From Siniperca chuatsi (lineage: Eukaryota; Chordata; Actinopteri; Centrarchiformes; Sinipercidae), in assembly GCF_020085105.1 (NCBI RefSeq), contig NC_058055.1, positions 4,053,322 through 4,117,321 of the forward strand: 64,000 nt of DNA, read 5' to 3'. Positions 1-26,794 of this stretch are shown piece after piece. The position numbers and the translations under genes are program-made. The notes below the pieces were generated by a model that made no database searches, had not been told where the DNA came from, and was given only the letters and a program-made list of their open reading frames with translations. The first letter of the stretch is position 1; every line of letters begins with the position of its first letter.

Positions 1-13487
<13,487 letters not shown>

Positions 13488-16400
13488 ACGGAGGGTGTGT
13501 TTGCGTACCAGTATGTGTTTTTGTGTGAGTGAGTATTGATGCGTGTGCGCAAAGGGAGGGGGGTGGAAATAATTGAAGAAAAAAAAAAATAGCAGAGAAG
13601 GGGCTAGGGGCTGGACCCGAGAAAAAAAAAGACTTCTCCTTATGTCTCTAACATGACTACCCCCCCTGCACACACACACTCACACACAGATACACACACA
13701 CCTGACCCGTAAATCACACGGATTGAAGCACCCCTCCACCTAATCACCCCACCCAGCTCAGCCAACTTCTTCACTGAGCAACTGCACCCACTGGACCTGG
13801 ATCAGATGGAATCTAGTTTAATATTTTTTATTGCTACTCTAGCCATAATGACTCTTTATTTTGTTATTTATTGCTCTGATCATTGTTTTTACCCACTGTC
13901 ACTTTCACCACTACAGAAAAGCATCTCTTGTGTATCAGACGTCATTGACCAGCCAGTCCTTTTTTTTAATTTTTCTTTTATATGTCACCTTTACGCACAT
14001 TTATTATTTTCCCTTACCGATGATGTGATTATCTGCTGACTTTTCATCACCTGGGGGACAATAACATGCACAAACATGGAGATGGTCCGACTCAGTGATC
14101 AGATAAGCAGCCGCAGAGGGTTGCATTGCTTTGATTCGTGTACATACAGCAGTGACGACTGCACTGGATTAAGGTCTGTGGGAGACCAGGGTTGACCGGT
14201 CTTTGAAACAGCCAATCAGAGGCTGACCTAGAATACAAAAAGCCAGTGACATCTTCCACTTCATGACAGAGTTGTCGCCTGTCAATCACATTAGTTTCTC
14301 TGCATGGGACTAGCAGAAACGAAAATTGTTGGTAGAAGCAAAGCCCTTGGTTAGCAACTTATTTATGCATACAAGAAGAAGAGAACATTTTGGTGCAGTA
14401 ATGCCGTGCTCCATTTTAGATTCTTGCTACACCAAAATCAAAATGAAATCAATACAGCTGAATAGGTTAAATAGTAGGTAATACAACTTTCATACCATTG
14501 TTGTCATTGAAAACTTTTTCTATGCTGGCTCTCTAGAAGAATGAATAGCGAGGCCTGCAAAGACTACATGCGCACATGCTGCTCTCTGGTTGGCTGGATT
14601 CATTGTCTGTCAGTGCTGGTCATCGTCAGGAAAACTTGGTCAAAGCATTTGGATTTTTCAACCTCCCACCCCGTTTCATCCCTTTACCTTTCTTCAAAAG
14701 CATTGTACTGAAGGCATGACAGCAGAGGCACATGCTCGAGAATATCTTTCTAACTCGAAACCCTTAACCGTTGAAATCGTTCAAGGTGATTAAAGCAAGC
14801 GTGAGGGACAAATGTGGTTTGTCGTGCAAACCTTGCCCTTGAAATCTGTCAGTTGTCCCACCACAGAATAACAGATACTGGTTTATTTTCAGTGCAATGC
14901 AATTCTTTGGTTCTATTCTGTGCCATGTGATCTCACCTCAGCCATCATCTCAGTATGTTGATGGGAAACACCAAAAGCAGATCAGCCACGCAGCGAAACC
15001 TCTCAGATTACACACTCACCTTTACACACACAGGGAAACACACACTTCCAAATGTCCACCCTCTCCATTTTGTGGCACAGTCTATAAACTGGTCTGTCCA
15101 TTATTGATGACTGTGGGCTGTGGGGATCAGGGGGGAGTGTTCTGAATCTGGAAAGGCACGGTGAAGGCAGTGTGCACAGTGTTTTCTTTTTGTTAGTCCA
15201 GTTGCCTTTAAAGTGAACAACCCCCAGCGCCTTCATACAGTACATATTTGATGTATAAAAAAAAAGAGAGAGACAGAAAAAACTGAGAAAGCTTTCTATT
15301 CTCCCTCCCTGTTTTTAGTGAATAACGTACTGTGATATTTATGTAGGCTACAGAGATCATGTTGTTTGGCTGCTGATTTACTGTTAATACTATCTCTCAG
15401 TTGTGGCTTTGCTCATGGTGACCCAAAACACCCCGCTACCCCACCTCCATTTCCTTTCCCACCCATCATAAACTCCCCAACTCCCTACATTTAACAGGGA
15501 CGCCCACCTTAGCTGTCCACCACCTTTGTATGTACCACCGACTTTTTTCTATCGTCACAATGAGCGTTTGGCTTTCCTCGGCTCTTCGTTTGAGACCCTG
15601 TTTTCTCACCGGGAAACACTCAGCCATCATCCACACTCTCACATTGTAGACCCATGTATGACATCTTCTCAGTCCTGTTTGGTGTGTGCTGTTTCATGGA
15701 GCCCAACAGGGGAGACTGGTGTTGACCTGTCCTCCTCCTCAGGGTGATAAGCAGACACCAATATGGATGCCAGGAGTCTGTCCTTGACCTCTCCCTGGAC
15801 GTTTCTCATTGTGGTGTATATTAGCATTAGGTAATATAGACCTCAATGCACTTTGCTTTGACTTGAATCAGCTCCTTCCAGTGTACCTGTATAGGTAATA
15901 CCCAGAACTAGCCACTGGAGGGCGCCAATGTCTTAAATGTGAAACACTTCAATTTGTGGATATTTGCACAGGTACTTTATTTATTTTTTAGAATAATATC
16001 ATTTAAAAAAACAGGATTTATATCAGTCAGTTGATGGCTGTATATAAAATATATGAATATAGTATATATCTTAGAGCTCAAGGTTTATTTATAGCTAGAG
16101 CAAGGGAAGTAATTCTAGTTTAAAGCAGATTCTGTCAGTGACAATGGGGAACAAAACCAACCTGCAATCCTGCATGACTTCAGAGTTTGGGTTTTAGGGG
16201 AAAAAATGAAACATGATGCACACCTAGGATTGGAAGCTTTGTGAAATGCAGACGCGATCGTTTTTAGACATGAATTGATACAAAGAAATGGTGCTAAAAG
16301 TAGCACCAGGTCCTTCCCCCTTTCACAAAAACAAACAGGAAGGCTTGGGTGAAATACAGTGACTTCACTCCACCTTGTTTGCTAGCGGATAGGTTCAGTG

Positions 16401-17060
16401 CACTCAAGAGGGCCTCTGAGTTCTTAGAAGGATTTAGATATGCCATGAAATGTACCACACGGTACAGTGTGTGAGAAAAATGTTCAGTTTTAGATCCAAC
16501 AAGGACACTTGCATTGGGAATAAATTGTGCAGTTTGGTTCTATTTTAGCTTGAATTTACAACAATCCCAATAAGTCCCTGACATGTTGAAAGCCCTGGGT
16601 TGCATTCAAGCCATAGAAACGTAATGTCACTGTCTTCTTATAGCAAATATGAATCAGGTTGTTTGCGAAGAATTTCATTGGAAATTATTGAAGTGAAATG
16701 GGCTAAAAAGCAAATAACTTTGTGTAAAACAACTCACTCTTAGTATAAGATAGATGAACAGTGTCTTAAGGTGGAATCTACTGTGAAAAATTCTTAAAGA
16801 GGTTTGTTGACCTGAGTGTTGAGTAAACGCGTGTATACCTGCTCAGAGACCGTGTGTCGCTGGTCTGGTTTAGATGGTGGATGGTACAGTATTAGGACCC
16901 CAGGGGGCTCAGTATTTAACATGTACTGTCATTTCAAAACTGATTTTGGAAACAGTTGATGTTATATGCAAAAGAGACTGTAAACTGTAAACTGAGATCG
17001 AGTGGTTGTGGTATATAAGGAGAACATGGAGCTGAAGATGAATAAAAATCACTGATGTTG
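13488..17060 (+). other. mark4 3' UTR (inferred) and flank
   Basis: No coding signal in either strand. The stretch has short CA tracts (13670-13700, 15010-15030), A-runs and AT-rich sequence. The last plus-strand AATAAA before the convergent ckm gene is at 17041-17046; another is near 16521. A 3' UTR of about 3.5 kb is inference; transcription could stop earlier. Confidence 0.4.
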
Positions 17061-17283
17061 GCATTTTTTCCTTCATTTTGGTGTCTTGTTTTTATAGTTA
17101 CAACACACAATCTGAATATTTGTTGACGTGGTGAGCAATAATATGTGAAAAATCTACTCGTTAAGCTTTGAAAATAATTGTTCGTGGCCTTAATGTTCCT
17201 TTTAATATAGTTTTTTTTCTAGTTTCTCATGCTGCAACACAAAAGACCAAAATGATTCATTTAGTTGTTTCATGGGGCACTTT

Positions 17284-17289
17284 TTTATT
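17284..17289 (-). terminator. ckm poly(A) signal
   Basis: AATAAA on the minus strand, 288 bp downstream of the ckm stop codon. It is the only canonical hexamer seen in the short convergent gap and implies a ckm 3' UTR of about 300 bp. Confidence 0.65.
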
Positions 17290-17576
17290 GAGCAGTATGA
17301 ACAGCTTTAATAATCATTACTTTTTATAACAAAAAGTAGGTGATGCCACGTCTGCCAGGCGAGCCCAGCTCAGTGGAGGCTGATCCCAGGATGTTACCAA
17401 CCAACACTGGAGAACGAGAAAAAAAAAAGGACGGAGAAAAGAAAAAAAGCTGGAAGGAAGAAAAAGAGGTGAGCAGAGTCAAGAGTCTCTTGGTGAGCGG
17501 CTGTTTCTTCTGCACACCCGCCAGCTGGCTCGATTGCACATGAATGGTCACGAGAAAAACATAAGATTGTCCCTCT

Positions 17577-19871
17577 TTACTTCTGGGCGGGGATCATGCT
17601 GTCGATGGCCTCACCCTTCTCCAGCTTCTTCTCCATCTCAACCATCAGCTTGACACCATCAACCACAAGCTGGACCTGGTCCACCTCGGAGGAGCCCAGA
17701 CGGTCGGCGTTGGAGATGTCGAACACACCACCCACAGAGGCTGTGTCCACACCCCCTAAAGAGAACAAAGGACAAGGTCTGAGATGCAGATTACACATCC
17801 CACCCTGAAGCTCAGAATGCTGTAGAATCTCTGTAGAGATCTTAATGGACGTCCCAGGCTCATCCACAGCTGTACAAGCTAGCGAGTGAATATATTTGTA
17901 CCTGTGCCACGCTTCTGCAGACGCAGCCTGGTGAGGATCTCCTCAAACTTGGCGTGTGTGCTCAGCTTGGGCAGCTTGACGTGGACGCCACCACGCAGGC
18001 CGGTACCCAGGTTGGAGGGGCAGGTCAGGATGTAGCCGAGATGCTCGTTCCACATGAAGCCGTGGTTGTGCTTCTTGAAGATCTCCTCAATCTGGCAGAT
18101 AAGAAAGAACAAGAGTCAGAGGAACATCCAGCAGCAATCCACGCTGCTTTCACTCAGTCAAATCATGGCATTTTGACCTGTTATTAATGTGTACCTTCTG
18201 CAGGCCAACGCAGAAACGCCTAAAGACCTCCTTCATGTTGCCGCCCTGCTGCATGGAGATGACACGCAGGTGATCCTCCTCGTTCACCCAGACCAGGAAG
18301 GTCTTGTTGTCGTTGTGCCTGGATGGAGATGGATGCAAAGGATCAACATACAGTAAAACACACAGGTGATGCAGAGACATAATGAAAGTACAACTCCATG
18401 CTGAGGGTTTTGAAAAGTGTTTTCACAGCTGGACTGCTGACAATTATTGGTGATACCCACCAGATGCCTCTGGCGTCAGGCCAGTCGCGGGCCATACCGG
18501 CGCAGGTCAGCAGGGGAGAGACGGGCTTGTCAAACAGGAAGTGATCACTGATCAGCTGCTCCTGCTCGGCATCAGTCATGGACTTCAGGGGGTAGTACTT
18601 TCCCTTGAACTCGCCGTCCAGGCTCGTCAAAGCTGGAGAGACAGACTTACAGTTAGGAGATTGAATGTTCTTCTGCTATAGTATAGATCTCCACATGAAA
18701 TACTGAGCAGTGGGAGATTGTTTGAGTGTCCTCTGTCACTTAATATGACCATTTACACTGATTTAGCATCAAATAAACCAGCAGAATAAGAGTGTTTCCT
18801 TGTTGGGTTCGTTACTGTATATTCCACCTCTTGTATTGTTTGGTAAATGCCTCGCTTACTTCCCAACTCTTTGCATACTTATGCTTCAAACTATTAATAG
18901 CTTACCCTCAACGGACAGCTTCTCAATAGCTCTGCGCTCGCCACGGCTGTTGTGGGGGGGCAGGGTGAATCCCTTGATGCTGCGGCCAGTACGAACGCGG
19001 CTGGACAGAACATAGTTGGGGTCCAGGTCGTCACCACCCTATGTTTATTACAAAGTGAAACAGAGGCCACAGACGTAGGGCACTTAGCATCATCATCTGA
19101 TTAGTTCCTTTTTGTCTAGTAGAAGGTGTGCAAATCACCAATTAAGTGATTGAAATGATCCAATGTAGTGTTTGGTTTAACATCTGAAAACCTTATACAG
19201 TAAGTCTTATGTTTTCTCTAGTGATTTAAATGTTTTAAGAGTGTTAATGGACTATGGTGCTTTCTGCTCTTTGTTAAAAACTGGGGTACTGCACCTTCAG
19301 GTTCTCGAAGTTCAGGTCGGTCTTGTGCTTGTCAGTGGGCTTGTATCCACCATGACGGTCGGAGATGATGGGGTCCAGCAGATCCTTGAAGACCTCGTAG
19401 GACTCCTCATCACCAGCGACGCAGCCAACAGTCATGATGAAGGGGTGACCTGAAGACAGGGAACGAATAGAAAAACAGGAGTTAGGAGATGGGAGGGAAG
19501 ATGATAGCTTTTGTACAGTGTGAGACAAGCTTATGAGTCTGTAATTTGGTGATTTTATTCACAGATAAAACTAAGAAATGTTCACCACAAGCACAGTTTT
19601 GTTTCATTTAGTAGACCTATGTGTCTGAAGGATTTAATGATTCATAAAGATTGAATTAAATTGAATCTCTGGTCTCACCGGGGTTGTCGACACCAGTCTG
19701 GATGACATCATCCAAGGTGTAGCCACTGGGTGTCTGCTTGTCCCTCAGCTTGGCATAGATCTCCTTGGTCAGGACCTTGGCCATATGGTTGTTGTGCTTG
19801 GACAGGTCGGGGAACTCCTCCTCAACTTTGTAGTTGAGCTTGAAGTTGTTGTGGGTGTTTCCGAAAGGCAT
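17577..19871 (-). CDS. ckm: Creatine kinase, muscle type
   Basis: Cytosolic enzyme that transfers phosphate between ATP and creatine to buffer muscle energy. Coding exons on the minus strand: 19871-19679, 19449-19295, 19038-18906, 18632-18461, 18318-18195, 18091-17902, 17755-17577 (193, 155, 133, 172, 124, 190, 179 bp). Together they encode exactly 381 residues, the usual length for cytosolic CK. The start [15 protein letters not shown] is the M-type N-terminus. The active-site Cys falls at residue 283 in [14 protein letters not shown], and the catalytic Glu at 232 in VNEEDHLR. The end is DSMIPAQK. All introns are GT-AG. The ATG lies 15 bp inside the second exon; exon 1 is non-coding. Fish often keep two ckm paralogues, and I cannot tell which this is. 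Confidence 0.97.
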
Positions 19872-21221
19872 GATTGCTTTCTAACACTGCAAAGAGATGG
19901 AAACACAGGATGGGCAAACTTAAACAGAGGCTCGGGCTGATCAAAAACCAATTCATCCCAATCCGACACTGTCTGTGGAGGTGATCTGAATATCCACAAA
20001 AATTCTTCAGCATTTTGAGATATGGGATATTCTGCAAGACAGCTGCAGAGTTGAAGTGTTGTCGGCAGAGGAATCCTGGTAACAAGTGACACTCAATTCT
20101 CGACGGCTCAAATGGCCAGTTGAAATAGAGTTGGGGGAGGAGCGCGTGTTGGCTGGGTATTTTTAGCATCAGCACATCTGACTGTATACCCTTTCTTTAA
20201 AATGTCCTCAGCATATACAAGTAGCATTTTAATTCTCTTGGCACACGCAAAACCACAGTTCTCCAATTTACATTTTGACACATAAATACACATGAATAAG
20301 TCCTTGCTGGTCATGTTTTACATATGTATTCCCTTCGAAAATACTCTGCACCTTCTTTGTATCACACTTGTATCGCCGCTCACCCTACAGGTTAAAACAC
20401 TTAGTGCATCACTTGTTGTCACTATGCTGATCTCCTGACAGAAGTCTGACAAGCTGCAGATACTTCCCTCCAGTTCACTCATACATGTTACCTTGTCTTG
20501 ATCACATGAATAATGAAAGACTGATGTGATCTGTAGTGAACTGCAACGTAGTATTTTGGAATTAAGCCATATTGGTTTATGAAATTAACATTTTTGGTAC
20601 AGTAATCACTGCTAAGAACAATTGTCTTGTTAGCTTAAAGCCCAAAAAGCTATCTTAAAAGTGTGACTCTTAAATGGCTAAAATCAATTACTGGACATCC
20701 AGGGCCTTCAGGCAGTCTCTTACATGTCTCAAACTGTGAAGCACCTGTCCACATAAATCACCGTCCAAATGAGAGAACCATTTGCAGAGAGCATAAATAA
20801 ATGTCGTGATACAAGTTACAACAGCAATGCAGCTGGTGCTGTGCTAAAGCATCATGTTCATGAATATTTTAGACATCAGTGAGAATAATCTGACAAAATT
20901 CAATGACCTCTGATACCCAGTAGGTCTCGTTTTTCCCAGAATGCATCATATGGATTCAAACATCCCAGATTTGTTGTACATTTATCCTTTGATTTCATCG
21001 TGGACTTTCATTCCAAAACCCTTCATTGCAGCCGAGTTATTATTTGCCGTTCTAAATGGATGGTTCTTCGAATCCTCACGTCTCCAAATATCTGCTCCTC
21101 CTTCTTTAACTCCACAAACCTAACAATCTCTGTGATATTTCTTTACCTGCACACCAGACAAGAATAGAGGTAACAGTCCTTGGGATCAGATCCTGTTCAC
21201 CACAGCCAAAATAGGGGTCGC
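19872..21221 (-). other. ckm 5' UTR: non-coding exon 1, intron 1 and start of exon 2
   Basis: Exon 2 starts at 19886 (acceptor TTTGCAG just upstream on the minus strand), giving 15 nt of UTR before the ATG. A donor GTAAAG at 21146 closes a non-coding first exon of about 75 nt (21147 to roughly 21221, the start inferred from the TATA box). The intron between (19887-21146) shows no coding signal. This layout, with a non-coding exon 1 and the ATG in exon 2, matches vertebrate CKM genes. Confidence 0.7.
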
Positions 21222-21397
21222 CCAACTCTGGAGGTCTTTGCTCCCTGTTTATATACCGGACAGACGCTCAGCCATTGGCTTGTCCATTTTAGTGCCTGCT
21301 GCGCCCTCATTGGCCAGATCCTCTGTACTGATACTCTGAACAGTTTATGAAAGGGACGCATTTACATCGCAGTCATCCAAGACGGGTACTGCAGCTG
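21206..21397 (-). promoter_or_regulatory. ckm core promoter and proximal elements
   Basis: On the minus strand: a TATA box TATATAAA at 21255-21248; two CCAAT boxes at 21278-21274 and 21313-21309; a CAGCTG E-box (MyoD type) at 21392-21397; and a perfect CArG/SRF box CCTATTTTGG at 21215-21206. The CArG box falls just downstream of the expected start site. These are sequence matches to known muscle-promoter motifs; binding is inferred. Confidence 0.65.
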
Positions 21398-23075
21398 TAC
21401 CCTCACCCCCCTCACCCTTTTCACCACCCCTCACCCACCCTTGGCCCATACATAGCGCCAGTTGGACGGTGGCAGTATCTGAGAGGGCGGGGGGGGGTCA
21501 TAAGGGCAGATGAGGGATGGTGTTGGGGGGAGCTGAAGCAACTGAAAAAAGCTGAGCTTCACTTTTGCCAAGCATGCCGTGGAGATCAGAGGTCCTTGTG
21601 TCAGGCGTGAAGGTTGGAAAAAGTTAGTATTCTTTTCCCTTATCAAATGGCTGCCATGTAGAGAGGCTATCCAAAGAAGCATTTCATCCATCAGACGGCA
21701 GTCAGAGTTATCTCTGACTGATATCTGGATAGGGGGAATGCTGAGTATGCAAATCCTAAATGGTTAACATTGGATGGATACCTCCTTGATGATGAGTAAT
21801 GGCCCCCTGAAGCAGGATTGGTCAGTTTTGTGTGAAAAGTATAGACAGACTATATTCAACAGCAGCAGCTTGTCGGGGTAAATTGTTTCATGAACTGGCT
21901 CGAGGTTCAAACAAAAAGGAGGAAGAACACACACGTGGTTTGAAGCAAAAGATAGTGTCATTTACTAAAGGAAACTATTTACTTAAATAAATCAAGGTTA
22001 TGTGAAAACTCAGTGAAATCAGTAATGTAGGTGGGTGCATAGATGAGTGGAGAATGTTGTGTGCTGAAAACAAACAAAGCAAAGAAACAAAGGGGACCAT
22101 GCAGGAGCTGAGAGACAGAGGGACTGAGCAGGCCAGCTTTATGGGCTTCCCAGCCCAACAGCCCAGATGAACCTCCACTCTGCTTAGACCAGAGTACGGA
22201 AGCAGGAGGGTCATCACAAGTGTCACTTGCTTTTCAGGAGCTCACTCTGACTTTTTAGGTTCTGCCAAAACAAAAATGGAGTGAAATATAACATCAGTAC
22301 TGTAAATAAGGGAAAAAATACAGACTTTTTCCAAACAGAGAACTTCCCCCAATACAAAGTTTCTTTAAAAGAGAAGCTTCCACCTCATCCTTTCACTGAC
22401 ACATTTATAAAAGAAATATACATTCCCCACATAATATTCTATAAAAATATTTTTTTGTCCTGTTGCACATCCTACATGACATTCTTTCATATGCAGCAAC
22501 TTCTCCTCCGAAGAGGAGTTTTATAATTGCAGAGAGTACATAACCAGGCTTATGGTGTTTTACTTTATCGCTTTTTGGAATAATGTTGATTTTTATGCCA
22601 TTAAAAAATATCATAAAGATGAATCCACATTTCTCTCACGCAGATTCGACAAAAAAAATAAAAAATTTCCTTTTTGTAGGGCTATTGTATTGGATAGCTT
22701 TAGATGTGCAAATGTGCGCACCCCCTCTATGTTGACCCCCATTGACCTGCAGAGGAAACTACCTCAAAGCAGTCATGACTCAGTCTGACTCTAATTGGAA
22801 TGCTAATTATAAGACATCGAATCTTCGATGGGAATACTGACTGTCAGCTGGAATGTTGAGAATGAAAGATGATGCCATCTTTGACTTTAGCTTCATTAGC
22901 TCCCTTCTTTGATACTGTATTCTCTCAAATGTCTCACACTATTTTACCAATGCTTATGTTCCGCAGCTGCTTCAACACAGTTTTATCCAGAAGAACTGAA
23001 GGAAATTTTCATTCCATGCAGCTTGCAGTGTTTTTATTTCTTTTTTGGGGCTTTTTGCCTTTATTTGATTGGAAC

Positions 23076-23195
23076 AGCTGAAGAGAGACATGAAATGTGG
23101 GAAAAAGAGAGGGCATGCATCAAAGGGCCGCTGCAGTAAGGACTCAGCCTTGGTACACGGTGTGCACGCTCTACCAGGTGAGCTAGCGGGGCGCC
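23076..23195 (-). mobile_element. tRNA-derived SINE missing its B box
   Basis: On the minus strand it begins GGCGCCCCGCTAGCTCACC and GGTAGAGCG (A-box region). The body continues GTGTACCAAGGCTGAGTCC and then TGATGCATGCCCTCTC. In the SINE type I recall, a GGTTCGAATCC B box lies between the GAGTCC and GCGGCCC segments; here these are almost adjacent, so about 20 bp including the B box seem to be deleted. Confidence 0.6.
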
Positions 23196-24800
23196 CTGCA
23201 ACTTGTAGGGCTTTTGTTTTTGTCTTGGTTGATGGCTTCCAGTCAAACTGAGCCTTACTATTTTAAAGCTGCAATCTGTGAACTAAATGTAAACAAAAGC
23301 AACCCCCCCACTACCAACTAAGTTTGGAGCCTGCTATCTCTCTCAATTTGATTGACAGGACAATCACAAGACAATAACTAAAGTTATTAATGTTTTATTA
23401 AAGGTTTGTTTACATCAGTAATGATTGTTAATGCAGAAAAGCAGGCCTATATTACGATTGGTTAATAAAAGATCCAAATGCCTATTTTTCACCATTCAGA
23501 CTTTCTACTTACATAAGTGAATTCAACTCAAATTTGTATGGTCAAAAACTATAGACTGGCCCAATAATAATAAGATCAGAACAGCCTGAAGGCAACAGGG
23601 CTGTTCTTTGATCCTGGTTTGTTCAACAGGGAGCCATACCTGCCAAATTTCTTAGACAAGCTACATCACCCCCACCTTTTTCAGTTCCAAGAGAGGGGCA
23701 TCCCAATAAGCAGCCATGTCTGTGGGATGTCCCAGTTGTCTCTGACCGGCAGCTGACTAGCTCACACCTGCTTCTTCCAGCCCCCCATATCATTAGCACC
23801 CCTGTTTGTACAACCAGCACATAGAACACTCCCCCCTCCCTTTCTAATATCCAACCCAACCCTACCACACACTTCAAGCCTACACTTCTGACCTTCTGCC
23901 ATCTATGCATATATGTTCTGTAACTCTACTCCTATTGTATTTTGTTGATCTCTTTCCTCTTTTTCTGCTTTTGGCGCTGGCAGTGTCCGGAGAGCTAGGC
24001 GAGTGGCGTGTCGGCTGGTCACAGTGCCCTTGCCTGGAACTGAAACCCCGTCTCCTGTTACACAGCTGTCTGCTGCTTGTCCTCCAAATGGGAGGTCACC
24101 AAATTAGTCTCTATGCAGGTTTCTACTATCACTTCATACACAAATCTCACAAAGCATACAACACTCATTTTGTCTTACGTGTATATTATTGAAGCATACT
24201 GTAGATGCCTGGATTTTACACGGGAAGAGACTCAAAAATTGTTTGTTACATTTCTGGTATATATGTAAGTAAGACTCCCAATAGGTTTGGCTAACTTTTA
24301 ATCTCCAGAAGAAAGAAGTATCACCTGCAAATGAGACACCAGATAGAGTGGCTAGCTGCTGACATTTTAGCCAGAGCAATTGAATAATGGCAGTCTAGAA
24401 CAGTTATGCAATAGGATGGTGATATGACGATGAGCCTTCTGCTCATGTCGGCCACAGAGTTCCTCAAGCTTCACAAGATGCTAAAAACCCCATCACGCCA
24501 CTGAAATATTCCCTCACTTTCCCAATGAGGGCAGGTACATTGTGCTTTAATGATTCAATGGTGGGCGGGTATTTTTTTTTAAATTGTGTAATAAATTGTT
24601 TTGGGGATAGAAGAATTTTTTTATTACAGCGTGTACATAACTGGTTTTACTGAAACCTTAGAGTGTTGAATTTGAACAATTTCTTATCCCACAGAGTGCG
24701 TCAGAGGAAGCAAGCATTAGTTCATAGCCTTGCTGAACACTTTCTTGACACATATACAGCTTAACCCTCGGAAAGGAATCCATGCCAACTGGACTGGCCT

Positions 24801-24832
24801 GTCTCACCACTCGTGGCAGCGAGTGGTGAGAC
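24801..24832. repeat. Perfect 13-bp inverted repeat with 6-nt loop
   Basis: GTCTCACCACTCG and its exact inverse CGAGTGGTGAGAC are separated by TGGCAG. No gene is near. It could be a chance hairpin, a transposon scar or part of a small RNA. Confidence 0.75.
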
Positions 24833-26750
24833 TTCAGCAGTTCCTTCATTATGAAACCATTTCAGTGAAACGTGATTGGAAAAGTAACATTATGTGCTTG
24901 GCAACCATATACAATGACATAGCAAGGCTCTATAAATAACACCTTTATGGCAGACTATATTTGAAGCTTCTCTCCCACATTAAATTCAACACCTGTCTGT
25001 AGAGAACTAGCAGATCATGCACACAACATCAAATGTAAGGGAATATATTTGTTGTTAAAGATTAAATTTCAAGATATCTATGTGTTTGAGTACAAATAAA
25101 AGAATACAATTTATCAACTGACTACCTAAAGCCTAAAAACACTGACTGACGGCTTTCAATCGTTCTGAATGATGATTATGCAGATTACAAATTGTCTAAA
25201 TTGGATATTACGCAAGCTGAACTTTCTTTTGCAGGCCTCGGGTGGTGTACCTGTTGCAGTGCCTGTTGGAGTGTTGGTGGTTGGTCTTACTCCATTGAAA
25301 CTAAAGACGCCAGGGTCACGTGTACATAGTGTGGTTAGGGGGAGGCTATAATTATACCAGGCTTGCTGGTCCATCTGCACCCTGTCAAACAGGAGCCCCC
25401 GCCCACCCTGGACCCCGATTCAATTTCATTGAGTCAGTTCTCTGTCAGACTGGACAAGACATCGAGCTTTGGCTAAAAGGAGAACCCATATACTAAACCT
25501 TTCAAAAATGTTATGAAATTAAGCTGCACACATAACCAACGTGGTCAGTGTTGCAGTGCTGCAACAGCAAATTACAACTGTGAGCAACTTCAAATTTTAT
25601 CAGTCAACGATCAAGTGAACTAGAACACCATCGATACGATACTATCTTTGCACATGAAAAGTTCAAATTAATTTATTATGATGTGTACCATGAACATATA
25701 CTCTATTCTATAAAGAAAACAGTGGGTAAAGTGAGATTAGGGATGTGGCATTTGTCTTCCACCTCATCTCCACAGTATTACCAAGTGAGTCATGCAGGTG
25801 CTGTCGCTAAGTAGGATTAACTCGACCAAACACATGAACACAATGTGCTTTAGTTAGAGAATGTTTATTTAGGTGTATTTCAGCGTATCAGCGGATCTGA
25901 ATGAATAAAGGGCCAGCATTCTAGAGGCTTTGTGTGACCATGAATCATTGGACATGTGATGTGGAATGTGACACGCTGTATTGTGCAATGTAACATGCAT
26001 CTACACCTGTGCCATAACCCTGGGGAAAAATATATATAGAGTGTAAGTTTCACCTTCATACGTCTGTCCTCAATTTGTGTTACACAAGGTTGCTTTCACA
26101 TTTATTCATTCTTTTATTTGCTACATGATTCTGCATTGAACGGAAGGTTTGATTAAAGTGATAATCAGGTTGTCTATTAGCACTTTTAACTTGTTCTAAC
26201 CCTTACTTCTATTCAAGTGATTTAGTTTTACCCATACATAAAGTTGGGGGACTTGTTAGAGACAGATTTTAAAGTAAGAGTGGTCAAAATCAAAGCAGCA
26301 GAGGCCGAGATATTGTATGACTCAAACTTCAAAAACATTGAATCCTACAATTCCCATAATGCAACTCAATAGCATCTTTTATTAGACCTTCCCTGCCTGT
26401 TAAATGCCCTGGTATTTCACACACCCCAGTTTGTAGTGCAGGTTTTCTGTCAAATATTTAAAGTCTAAAGGCCTGGTCACACCAGCATTTAACACGGCCA
26501 AAATTGGCGGCACCTTCAGTTCAGTGGTGTACAATAGTGAACAAAATGCCAGGAGAGAGTAGACAGAATACAGAAGACTAGCACAAGCCCAGCTGGCTAG
26601 CAAGTTAGCAGTTAGCTCGCCAGCTACATTAATTCACTAGCCCTGTGAGTATAGTCACTATGTCACCAAGCTTCTAGAACCAAATATTTCCCAAAGACGC
26701 AGGATTAATTTCACTGTACCACTTTCTGGTATGACCCGGCCTTAACGCCC

Positions 26751-26794
26751 AGCTCAAGATAACCCCGATGACGTCGTCAGGGTTATCTTGAGCT
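26751..26794. repeat. 44-bp near-perfect palindrome followed by a T-run
   Basis: Arms AGCTCAAGATAACCC and GGGTTATCTTGAGCT flank a GATGACGTCGTC core that is itself nearly palindromic. Twenty of 22 base pairs match with no spacer. A run of T follows immediately. Confidence 0.85.
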
